Of a DNA stretch of 64,000 nt, positions 33,983-45,700 are shown piece after piece. This stretch comes from Patiria miniata (taxonomy: Eukaryota > Echinodermata > Asteroidea > Valvatida > Asterinidae). Position 1 is the stretch's first letter. Each line of letters opens with the position of its first letter. The notes beneath the pieces are model-generated. The model searched no databases. It was given only the letters and a program-made list of their open reading frames with translations, and was not told the DNA's origin. The DNA lies in NCBI RefSeq assembly GCF_015706575.1, contig NW_024037059.1, positions 12,623,730-12,687,729 on the forward strand, read 5' to 3'. The position numbers were made by a program, and so were the translations under genes.

Positions 33983-36571
33983 TGTGCCAAAACAAACATT
34001 TTTTTTTGCGTAATCAATATCTCAGGGGGATTTTCGTGAGTGGAGTAAATAGCTCCTGTTTTCATTCATATGTTTTCCTCCCCCTTCCCCGCCTTCTTTT
34101 TCAGACTCCTCTCAGTAGGGTTGGTACACGTTTTTCTTCCACCATTACACTTTGGCCATTTCGTCAATCTGATTTACTTTAGACTTGGCACACACGTATA
34201 CTACCACCCACAGATGGCCTCTGACGATTTTCGTTGCGATAACGTTGCGTCGTGTGCCGTGTGAAAATTGAAGTGACATCATGTTGACGTCATCACATGT
34301 CTAAGGCCTACATCTAAAGAACAATAGTTGCGATTTGGTTGTAACTTGATTTTATGTACCTATATCGGGATATGTTATAGGTAAAAATTGAGTGACGTCG
34401 TGATAACGTCATCACAAGTCATGTAACGTTACATTAAATGTGTATTTTCAAATGTCTATATCTACAGAACTGCATATCCAATTTGGTTGTTATTTGGTAG
34501 GTACCTAGACCTAGATTGATTTTGAGTGCAAGTGTGAAACAAACGGCAGTGTGCCACTTAAACCCAAATGTGGACCCAAATTCGCCACTTAAGACAATCA
34601 CTGGCAGTCATACATCCGATTTTCGGTTGTTACGTCAATTCTTTTTTTTCTGTTTGTATTTCGCTCTCATGACGTTTTTGTCTCGGGTTACTTGGTTGTA
34701 TTTTCTTTTCAATGGAAACATTTACCCTTAACACCCCCCCCCCTAAAAAAAAGAACTGAAATCTGAAATGGATGGTTAACGTGTAGCTCATCCAGTGTTA
34801 TCGAATTGAACGGAATTTTGATACAGCTCTTGCCCGTTCATGATCGATGCATAAGAAACAAACTTGCATCAAACTTGCATCAAATGCGTGCTCACCTCGA
34901 CGTGTACGTTGCTGATAGTCTTATTGTTAAAGTGAAGCGGGTGGTGTTTTGGACGAAACATTCAGAGCCCACACGTTGAATACGTAAGGAAAACAGTATG
35001 TTAAACAGTATTCGTGATTATGTTCCCCGAAAGCAGCCTTTGTACACTTGTTGTCAGCTGTAGTAATGCCAACTTTAGAGTACTGTGGTACTGTATGGGG
35101 AGAGTAACTTGAGAGTATTGTACTGTATAGTACTATATGTCATAAGCGCCCTTTTTCATGTGCGCCTTTTTTTTCACGAGTTTCCCTTTTTAACGAATGG
35201 TCGAATGTTCATTTGTCCGAAAGTTCAAAAGTCGGAATTTGGCATATGTTTGAAATGAATAAAAGGCTTAACAGTTCGAAGGCTCAATCCGAAAAGCACG
35301 CAAGGACTATCGTCTATTCGGACTATCGAACCTCCGGACTAACGGCAAGGGCGGATCCAGAACCAAATTTTCGGGGGGGGGGGGCGCAAGATGTTGAGTT
35401 TTTTCTAAACGGGGAAGGGGATTAAGTACCCAGTATTGTGTGCTATTTCTACATTGTATATTAAAACTAAAAGGTACGTGTAGCTAATTTAGTTTGGGAG
35501 GGAGATACGCAACGCTTTGATTCATTTCCTTTAAAAAATAAAAAAGGGTGTCTTCACTCCTTCGATTTTTTGTATTGACAAGCTTGTGTTTTTTTTTGGC
35601 GGTAACTGTACTTAATAAAAATGTTAGTAACTATACTTAACTATTAAAAATATCACTGAATCACATCGATATTTCGATAAAAATATTCTCACGCTTCTAA
35701 ACAGGGCAATAAATGGCTCGGTTGTCTTACACGTTTGCTGCGGCCACTATGAATTACACCAGGACTAGTTTTTCTCAGAGCTGGGTGATACCATTCACTT
35801 ATAGATATCTTTTACATCTTGGCATCGATCTTTCAGATGGCCTGTTAATACCTGCCACAGTTTAACAAGCTTAAACGATTTCGTCAAAAGAGGTTTTGTT
35901 TTAGTTCCAACGATCAGTCAATTGGCTGATCGGTTGAACACCACCTACATTTCTTGTACGTGACGTCCAAGTAAGTTTTTGGGTAATAATTGGTTAGGTT
36001 CCTTTTAGGATAAATGCAAATGATCCTATGGCGAATTAGGGTCCTGCAGGGCCTAAGATGCACACTGACACCCTTTATACTTGCGGCCGACGAGCACGAT
36101 GGAAAACTCGGTCAATGTGGTTGTTCATTTACAACGAAGCGCACCACTGAAAAGGCGTTACGCGCTGGTTTATCAAGAAACGTTTCAGCTGAACCGTTCA
36201 GACGTCGTACTATAGAAGATGAAACCGTTCTGGGTTAGTGCTAAACTCTTCCCTTCCGAGGCGTTTTTACTTTTTAGCTGCGAGATAAACCCGATTCGAT
36301 GTAACTTTAAAACTGTTCACCGACACCGTTTTGGCACAAAAGTTACAGTAAATCGACTTCAACTAGTGTTTTGGAACATTTTTAAAACGGTGTCTGAACG
36401 CCCCCTGATTCGAACATGAGAAATCTTAGCTCCCAGTTAAATCATAAATGGACTGTCATTAAGCGATCACTTGATTAATTTACAATTGATTTGCAACACC
36501 CCTATTCAGCCAAGTTGATGTGTTCAGTGTAAAAGGTCGTATTTGAAGGAAATTACATCTTTTATTTTCAG
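33983..36571. other. Intergenic region upstream of the LRR gene
   Basis: No coding gene is supported. Visible items are two diverged copies of a segment of about 120 bp (about 34264 and 34384), each containing a GACGTCATCAC or AACGTCATCAC word, and a poly-G-ended repeat piece at about 35348-35385 (AAGGGCGGATCCAGAACC followed by about 13 G). The region should hold the LRR gene promoter, but I cannot place a TATA box or start site with confidence. Confidence 0.45.
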
Positions 36572-36599
36572 TGATTATTGACGACTCAGATTCATCACG
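36570..36599 (+). promoter_or_regulatory. Candidate splice acceptor and 5' UTR just before the LRR gene ATG
   Basis: A pyrimidine-rich run ending CTTTTATTTTCAG (AG at 36570-36571) lies 28 bases before the ATG at 36600. If used, the first coding exon is preceded by a noncoding exon somewhere upstream. This is inference from the splice consensus only. Confidence 0.4.
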
Positions 36600-36732
36600 A
36601 TGGCTTGGGGTTGTTCATCGTTCGCCCTGCTGGCTACCATCGCTTTAATGCTGTGTGCCGTCACTTCTGCTCAGTCTTCATCAAATATTTCTGCTCAGTC
36701 TTCATCAAGTATTTGGGATCCCTACATTGTAG
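36600..36732 (+). CDS. LRR gene exon 1: signal peptide
   Basis: The ATG at 36600 begins MAWGCSSFALLATIALMLC, a typical signal peptide with a hydrophobic core at residues 8-20 and a likely cleavage after AVTSA (residues 20-24). A Gln/Ser-rich stretch holding two AQSSS-type copies follows (residues 24-37). The exon ends in phase 1 before GTAAGG (36733). The start was chosen because it is the first Met of the frame and gives the signal peptide directly. Confidence 0.8.
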
Positions 36733-39700
36733 GTAAGGATACAATCTTACTTGTCTCAGCTTATAATACATTTCCCAGAAGTTCACTTCATTTGCTCCAA
36801 CTCGACAAAATGCAAAGGATATCCTTTAATCTTTTAACAATACACTATACCCCCCATCAAGATCCAGTGTCATCGTAAACGCTTTCTGGATTCATATTAC
36901 ATCCCTATTAAAACGATAATAGCATTATCACATGTCTGCCCCTCTCTGATGGGCGTTTCATTTCATCAGAAACCGAGGGGGTACAAACACGAAGTTTGTT
37001 GATATCAGAGTGTTCGCTGTTGAATAGTAGGATATAATTTGGGCAAATACATGCACGTTGAAAATGAACTTTCGATTCACTTGTCCATTCTACGTATGAT
37101 ACAATACACCAGTGTTGTAGGCGAGTCACTTGAGTCGATTGCGTCTCGAATCATTTGGTTCCCAGTAGTCCGAGTCACGAGACTTTTGGGTCAGGTCCGA
37201 GTCCAGCTACATTTCTCTAGGCCCGAGAATTGGTAGGGTATTCGCTGATACATTGAAGAATTACACCAGCGATATGGAGAAGCGCCAACCTGCTCCAAAC
37301 ACAATCGGCAGTTTATACCACAATTTTGTATCATGAACAATGATATGAAGACTGATTTTATCAGTTTTCCTCTTATTGGATCCTACGAAAGCCCATTAGC
37401 GCCACTGCAAGTATATATGTTGCGGATTATTTAATTCGTTATTACGGATTACTAATTCGTTATAACGGATTATTTAATTCGTTATTACGGATTATTAATT
37501 CGTTATAACAGATTATTAATTCGTTATTACTGATTATTAATTAGTTATTACGGATTACCAATTCGTTATAACGGATTATTAATTAGTAATTACGGATTAT
37601 TTAATTCGTTATACGGATTACTAATTCGTTATAACGGATTATTTAATTCGTTATTACGGATTACCAATTCGTTATTACGGATTATTAATTCGTTATTACG
37701 GAATATTAATTCGTTATTACGGATTATTTAATTCGTTATTACGGATTATTAATTCGTTATTACGGATTATTAATTAGTTATTACGGATTACCAATTCGTT
37801 ATAACGGATTATTAATTCGTTATTACGGATTATTTAATTCGTTATTACGGATTACTAATTCGTTATAACGGATTATTTAATTCGTTATTATGCTTGCATT
37901 TTCGACTAAAACAAATCAACAATTTACGCTATAGGAACTATTTGACCTTATTGCATGTTTTAACACAATCTTAAAGATATAATGTCCGGACTCTTAAAGA
38001 AATTCGAATTTTTTTCCTTAACGTATAGTCATCTTGAATCTTTTATTCGGACGATAAAACCTTTTCTCTTATTTTTGATAACTGCAAACCTCTTGAGGAA
38101 AGGCTTTTTCATTGGTTTTGTGCACAAACAGATCCGCCTTGCGAGCAGACTGGTTACCTGTCTCTATATCATCTTTACTGATAGATACGGGTACCATTCT
38201 ACGAGAGCTGGGTTATTGTTGGGCCGCAAATTATTCTAATTTGTGAAGTCATTCAAGTCAATATGCCAAAACGTACCGTGGGTCTGACGTCTCATTCAAA
38301 ATGATTTTTTGGGTAGAGCCAGCTAAAATAATTCTTTCTTCTTGGTGAAACTCCAAAACAGCCCGGACAGAACATCAGGTAGATAACATATTTAGGCTAC
38401 ATCCTGGGTGCAATGAGAGTTCGTGCATATGAGGTCACATCAATCATCAACTCACAAGAAGAAGAATACTTCAGTCATCCAAAGGTTTACCACTGAGGAA
38501 ATTTTACTTTGTGCGACGAGTGGAAACCAATTCTCGACTTTTGATTCTTCTATCAAACAACATTGATATTGCTTATTGTGTTAATTCTCTTTCAATTTTG
38601 TGCGGTAACAGAGCGCTGCCCGCCCGAGTGTACGTGCTACCCTTGGTGCGTTCGGTGTTCTCGCGGTTGGAATCTTGAAACCATCCAAAGCATCGACAAC
38701 AGTACATACTGTCTGTAAGAAACACGCCTAGTTTGTTTGATTATTAAAACATTTTGCACCTATAAACTTTACTGTTGTGGTGATTTGTTTTCATTCTGTC
38801 ATTGTTTTGTTTCTCATTTATAATAACAATAAGGAGAACTGATTTTATTTGAAGCATTACCTAGTTTCCCCTTGAGGACGTTAGTAAAAAAGTACGACAC
38901 AATAACGGACAATATATAGAATGAGCACTAAAAGAACAAACAACGTGCACAATTTGACGGATTGACATAAACTGTGTGAAGGTATAAATTAAGCTTAAAA
39001 ATCCTGGTCTGAAAGGTTTAAGATTGAATACTAAGTTTATTCAAAGCTTATGTCAAGAATTTAATATGAGATTGTATCGTAAAACGCTTTTTGTGTTATA
39101 CATTTTGTGCTATAAATTGCACTTGCAAATTATACGAGTCTAATAATGTGCATTGAAAGGGGACAGTAGGTCCTATCTAATCCAATTATCATTGTAGTTC
39201 TGTCCAACCCAGCAATGTAATTTCTTCATCTTTTCGTTTCATGATTGTCTACAGGAAACTAAAAGAAGGCAATATCTCACATCTGGAGCCAGGCGTATTC
39301 AAAGGATTTTCTCGTCTCGAATATCTGTGAGTGTCTAGTACCTATTTTGGGCGTCTGCTTTTGTTGCTAAAAAGACCCACCCTGTGAGTAGACTGGTTCC
39401 ATGTCCTTACATTATCGATCTTGATAGGGGTAGGAAGCAGTTTACACTACAGAAAGTGAATTACCGACGGGCGTATTTGTAAAAATTTAACGAAAACCTA
39501 TTTTCCCTCATTCAACAGAAAATCCGAATGGTTTACATTTCAAGCTGGCCCACTGTTTTACAGTTTACTTTCACCGGTTTGTTTTTTTCTTTCTCTTTTG
39601 GTCTGTACTTTTTCCTGATATTTGTATATACTCCGGTTGTTTTTCAGAACGTGCAACATAACTCGAGTATGTTCCTTTCATTCTGTTTTCATTAACTACA

Positions 39701-42700
39701 TACCCATTAAAGACATACTCATTCAAGGGCGGATTCAAAACACAATTTTTTTTGGGGGGGGGGGGGGGCTAAAAAACAATTGTCCCCAAAAAATTGTACC
39801 AAAAAATTACGGCGTGGGGTTAGATTTTTTTGTTTTTTGATTCTTGAATGATGCTGTGTGGTGCGATCTGATGCAATGTCTGACCACTCGAACCATTTTT
39901 TTTGTTAGGAAAAGATGGTGTTGTGTGCAGTGCCTGCCTTTATTGCGACGTCACTTAAAAAAACAACAATTGGGTTCGTTTTTTGGGCCCCCCCCCTCAC
40001 TGGATCTGTCCTTGTACCCATGAAAGACGACTGAACACGTACAAACTACAGATGCTCAGATTTCACATTATAAATCGAAATGCTCAACACAGTTCCACCA
40101 GTGACGATTGGGAACAATCAATATCAGAACAGGAAGTGATGATTGGTGGATTGAGGAAGCTGTTAAACAAACGGCAAGAGCTAGGATCTCAGTGTGCGGC
40201 TTACAGGAGGTCCCGACACTCAAACAGGGTCATATACCTGTTGAGGCTGCTGAGGATGATGGTGTTTTGAAAATATGAGGTCCACTGGTCATGCCATGCC
40301 AGAACACGTCAATCTGGGGTTGGTTTCATTATTCGATTCGATGTCGACGTTGGTGAAGTCGCCTACATTAGTCCGCGTCTTCTGACAGCTGAACTCACCA
40401 TCCACGGCTGCAATCTTAAGAAGTAGTTGGATCGCTCCAACGAAAGGCGAAGAAATTTCAAAGTCCACCTTCTACCGCCAACACCGCGAATGATTTGCGG
40501 TGACTTCAACGCGACTTGCTCACTGGCCGAATCTCACTGCTATTTTCGACACAACACCACTGTTGAGGTCGGGACATTCTATGAATAACAACGGAGATCG
40601 ATTGCTAGAATACGTCCGGGATTTCAAACTGTCGCTATTGAATATAATATGGTATGATCAACATAAGGTCCGCTAATGGACTTGATACAGCAATGATGGT
40701 GTTACCAAGAAAGTCCTCAAGTACATCTTATGTGATAGCTGGATGAGACAAAAATGTGTTCAATTGTCGAGTGATGCGCTCATTTGACTTCTCGTCTGAT
40801 CACGATTAGCTGCTGGTTGCATCGCTTCGAACACCAGTGCACCGGCAGGCGCGTTTTCGTCTACGTCGCTCCAAACCACCACGAACACTCGATCTAGATC
40901 AGCTAAAGACCCAGACACCAGAGCAGAGCAGCCTATAGCGAGCTGGTCAAGGAGAAGCTCCAACGTCTTGACATCACCACTGTCGACGATTTCAACGTGA
41001 ACGTTGTTGATGCGCTCCAGTCTGCCGTCCACGCTACCCTGCCATAAAAATCGAAATCCCATTGCAAATCGATTTTACAGAAGCGATCCATTGCTGCAAA
41101 ACTTGTTTCGAAAACGGAACAATGTCACACATTCGGGAGAATCAGAGGGACCTAAAACCAACTTTGTCCAGGCTGCTCCTGAGCAAAACCCGTCAGCTCA
41201 CTTATGAGTATTTCAAAACAGAAGCTCAGCTCATAAGCTCACTCCATACCCAGCGCAAAATAGAAATACTGATCGCAACTGCCAAACAAGTGACCACATC
41301 ATAGAACCAACACTGGCACTACCTGCCTACCAGACCAAATTCGTGCCAATTAAGTCAAGAATCACTTCAATCCCCTCCAACCCACCTCCCACCCAACGGA
41401 ACTCGATCACCTGCTGTTGCTCACAACTTTCTTCCAAAATCGAATCCGATTTCAACCATGACCCCCTTCCAAAATGGAAATTGAGGAATGCATCAAACGT
41501 CTCAAGAACCATAAAGCCAGTAACGATATCCTTCCCGCATTTCTCAAATCCATCTACACCAACCCAGCCCCTATTGACGCGATCTACGACCTGATGACGC
41601 AAATCTGGGCGACCAAGAAAATACCGGAATCTAATTGGGGGAATTCCAATCTGGAAGTTTTATGGAAAGGGAAAGGGTCCAGGAAGGACGCAGCCATGTA
41701 CAGGGGTCTAGCCATTGGGAGCACCATGTGCGAAATGGTTAAAGCAATTATCCTAAAACGTCTCCAGGGTTAGTAGGAGGGTCAACTCTGCGATAACCAG
41801 TACGGTTTCCGAAAACAAATCCTAGCACTACCGATGGCATCTTTGTTTTGAAGCGTGTGCAGCAAATCACGACTGCGGAGTACGGCGAGGGGGGCTGGAG
41901 AGCCCCTTCTTGTACTATTTGTACACAGACTACGTGATGAGAACGTCTGTGTATGAATCGTCAAAAGACGAAACCAACGATTTTTTTCCAGCACACCCAC
42001 AACCTTGCGCAAACATGCATAAAAGACCGCCTAAAAGCTCCATCGGCGACATCCAAACTCTTTTGCCCAGCTCTCCTGGTCCGGATACCGGATACGCCGA
42101 ATATTTAATCCTTTTCCTCAACACTGCACCCGCCCTCAAACACGTTGCCGCCCTCCTCAACGACGTTTCATCAAATTCGGTCTCAAGATCAACCTTACAA
42201 AGACATAGACGATGATATCAAATTCACAACCATCAACACCAACACTCCAAGTCTATCCTATCCAAATCAACAACATGGACTGTAAAACATCAAAAAGTAC
42301 CGATCGACAATCAAGTACCTGGTAGCGTCAAGCTAGCCACCACGCGCCTGCAACGCGCTTACATATCCAGTAGCGGAGATTGTTGCAGTATCCAGCAGAT
42401 GCAGATACTTGGGCAAACAAATATCACATGACCAACCCAATACCTGCGACCTCGAAATCAGCTACCGGATCGACTGCGCACGCACAAATTCTGCTGCTTC
42501 TTCTTATCGAGTCCACGTCACAAAGCTAAATTCGGTTCAGCCAACGCCGAACACATTTCTCTGCATCTTCATTGTACAATGCAAGGTCGGCAGCTGTGCA
42601 AGGGTGTTGTAGAAGAGGGCATCTCAAAAGGTGCTCCATAGTTTGTGGCTCTACGCCACAATCACACATGGTATCATTGGAGGAACTATATCCCCACTTG

Positions 42701-45700
42701 TTGAGTGTCACCTTGGCTCTGCCAACTCCAGTTCTCAGTCTGTTGAGGCATTTCCACTTTGCCCAGCTTGCGTCTGCACCAGGTGGTAGTTGCTCTCTAG
42801 CCATCAGCCCCATGGTTGCCGAGGGTGGCAAATTGTTGTTTCTGTCTGCCCACATGGTGACTCGTGCCTCGCTTGTTGTGTCATCCTCAAGAGGAGTTAC
42901 ACATTTTAGAAAGCTCTTCCTGCTGCTGCTAACAAGGCACTGTTAGTAATTTACTTTTTCTGCTGAGCAAATTGATATAACGGGATTCAATCGGGAAGTT
43001 ACAATATTAATTTTCTTCTTTTTTAAGAAAAAAATATGTAACAAATAATAATAACTGTTACATTCACCACAATGTGGGTTCAGATGATTATGTTTCAATG
43101 TTATGTCTTTGGAATGTAAATTAGAAATATTTGTTGTACAGGGTGTCTATAAGAAAGACAAACAAAGTTATCATATCAACAGGATATGAACTTAACGACC
43201 ATTATTATGGTTTTATCATCAACTACGGATTTAGTGCTTCATGCAGGGCAACGCCTCCAAGATAATTGGAAATAAGCTTACAGCTCCCCAGTCTATGATA
43301 AAACCATAATAATGGTCATTAGTAAGGGAATAAATGTGTGCTCCGGAGGTTTTTATCACTCGTTTAATACCGCTTAGAGTCTGGGTGCTGATAATTACCC
43401 GAGCCGGAGGCGAGGGTAATTATCAGCACCCAGACTCTAAGCGGTATTAAACAGAGTGATAAATACCGACCGAGCACATATTTATTCCCATTCATAAATA
43501 CCTTATCCGTAAAAAAAATATCAAATAATTCGTTTAAAAAATCCCGATTTTGTTCAACAAGTTCACTTCATGCTTTTTGAAGCATCCCTCTAGCAAAATA
43601 ATGGAGTGTTCCGCTGGCGAGTAAGATGTAAACAACCCTTTTATGGAGATTGACGCGCGCGTAACATGTTCTGCGCGATGTCACGCAGAACGCACCTGGG
43701 GCGTTGCGTTTTGAATTTAGAACTATAAAATTCTGACTCGCTTGTAGTGTTGCGCATGCCTACGTGAGGATTGTGAACGTTCAACCAATGAAACGGTAAG
43801 AGGCACTGGATTTTTAGGAGTCCACATTTTATTGTGACACTGGAAGAGTGTTTAAGACAAGCTAGCCATGTCTTTATCATCCGTTTAAGACCGGCCACGT
43901 GACGGGCTCTCGACCAATAGGAATAGCTAAACTGTCTGAGGTATTTATGAATAGTACATATTTTGGTCACATTTTCCCAAGTTTTAGTGTTATCTTTTTT
44001 GGAGGGCACCATACATTTACATTTCTGGTTGTGTTTTTTTACTTGACAGTGTGATGGACAGTCTTCCTCTTCAAAGGATTCCCAACGGTACATTTAGCGG
44101 GCTGATCAATCTCCGCGAGCTGTAAGTTTGATACGGTTCCTGTTTGTTTTTGATGTCACAGCTGTCAGTGCAATCTGTATTGCATCATGAGCTTTGGCAT
44201 CAATCCGACTCTCTCTAAAGTTACCGTTAAGCGTTTTCTTTGGAGTTAGAGTAACATTACTTAAAGTAGCTGTTAAGCCCAGAAAATTTTAATCAGGATG
44301 TAGTCAGTCATTTTTCTATATTTTGATTTAACAGATAATGTTATTGTCACAATTTTGTGGTCTTAATAGAAATACATGTGATCAACATAGCTGTCTTTGG
44401 AGTGATCTCTGTTTGCAAATCGCTGCTAGTGTACGCTCATATTCTTTCCACAATTAACTTCAGCTTGATGAGACAGTTATTTTGGCTGTATGACATTCTT
44501 CGAGATCATCTGTTAGGTTCGTTTCGTGTTTAGTAGTTATCCAAGAGCTAGCCTTGACCAAGGCGTTGGGCTTATCGATTCGCCGATAAAAAAAAATCGC
44601 CGATAAGAAAATCCCTAATCAACTTGGCAAGGCATAATTGCGTGCACATATATCGATGCCCGTACGCTGCTAGTGAGAAAGTAACTTGTACCATACAGCG
44701 AGGCTATGCTTGCACGTACGCACGTACACACACGTACATGTACTCGTACAACAGCCATGCACACAACAGCCATGCACACACAGTACATGCATGAGCTAGT
44801 CCGCGTAAGGCGTTGGGCTTATCGATTCGCCGATAAAAAAAAAATCGCCGATAAGAAAATCCCTAATCAACTTGGCAAGGCATAATTGCGTGCACATATA
44901 TCGATGCCCGTACGCTGCTAGTGAGAAAGTAACTTGTACCATACAGCGAGGCTATGCTTGCACGTACGCACGTACACACACGTACATGTACTCGTACAAC
45001 AGCCATGCACACAACAGCCATGCACACACAGTACATGCATGAGCTAGTCCGCGTAACCCAACGCCTTGATGGTTTTGAGTTGACCCAGCAAAACCTATTA
45101 CGGTAATGAGGTACCACCCCCCGCGTATACTGAATTCTCATTGGTCAGCCCGCGATAGGCTAACAAACACGTCGCATCCGCGAAGAAACGCTGCAATGGC
45201 GGCCCGTTGCTGTGGGTGAAAGTCGTTCAGTCCCAGTCTGTCCGAAGCAGTATTGAAGGCTCCAACGAATTCTGCAGGTAATGCTGTCATTAGACGATCG
45301 TTGCCCACTCAAATGGATTCATTACACGAGCCGAAAAACTCGAATCAATGTCAAATTGTTGAAAAAGTGACGAACATTTCGCTCTCGCTAAAAAGACATG
45401 GAAGACGCCATGATGACTAATGCATTATGCATGCAGCGCGACGTCACATGATTCTTGTGAAGCTTACAATTGGTCAGCTTAAAAATGAATTAATCATACT
45501 ATTGGGAAGGTTTTTTCATGTGATTGGTCCAAGACGAACCTACATAATCATCACGGCATACCCGCATATCCTGAAGCCCGCCCATTTTTTTCCAAAACTG
45601 GACGAAAAGGTAAAGAAAGACATTAAACCCGGAAGTTGCAGACCCAACAAGGCGGTCGTTCGACAGGCAACGCGGCGCGTATATCCCGCACACGTACGTA

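Noticed and set aside
34264-34400. cAMP-response-type GACGTCA elements as a promoter of the LRR gene
   Set aside because: Two diverged copies of a segment of about 120 bp contain GACGTCA-like words, but they lie more than 2 kb from the first coding exon and no start site can be placed, so there is no support beyond the short motif.
37425-37895. CRISPR-like or centromeric array
   Set aside because: The units are directly adjacent without unique spacers, the array is short, and it lies in an intron of a eukaryotic gene.
39645-39668. Possible extra exon after the acceptor TTTTTCAG near 39647
   Set aside because: The following sequence does not encode an LRR, no donor keeps the phase, and the first LRR exon already joins in phase to exon 4.
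42526-42855. Independent minus-strand host gene of 109 codons
   Set aside because: The wording (LNRLRTGVGR, CDCGVEPQTMEHLL) is that of a LINE C-terminal tail, and a similar tail is present in the LINE at 19949-22035.
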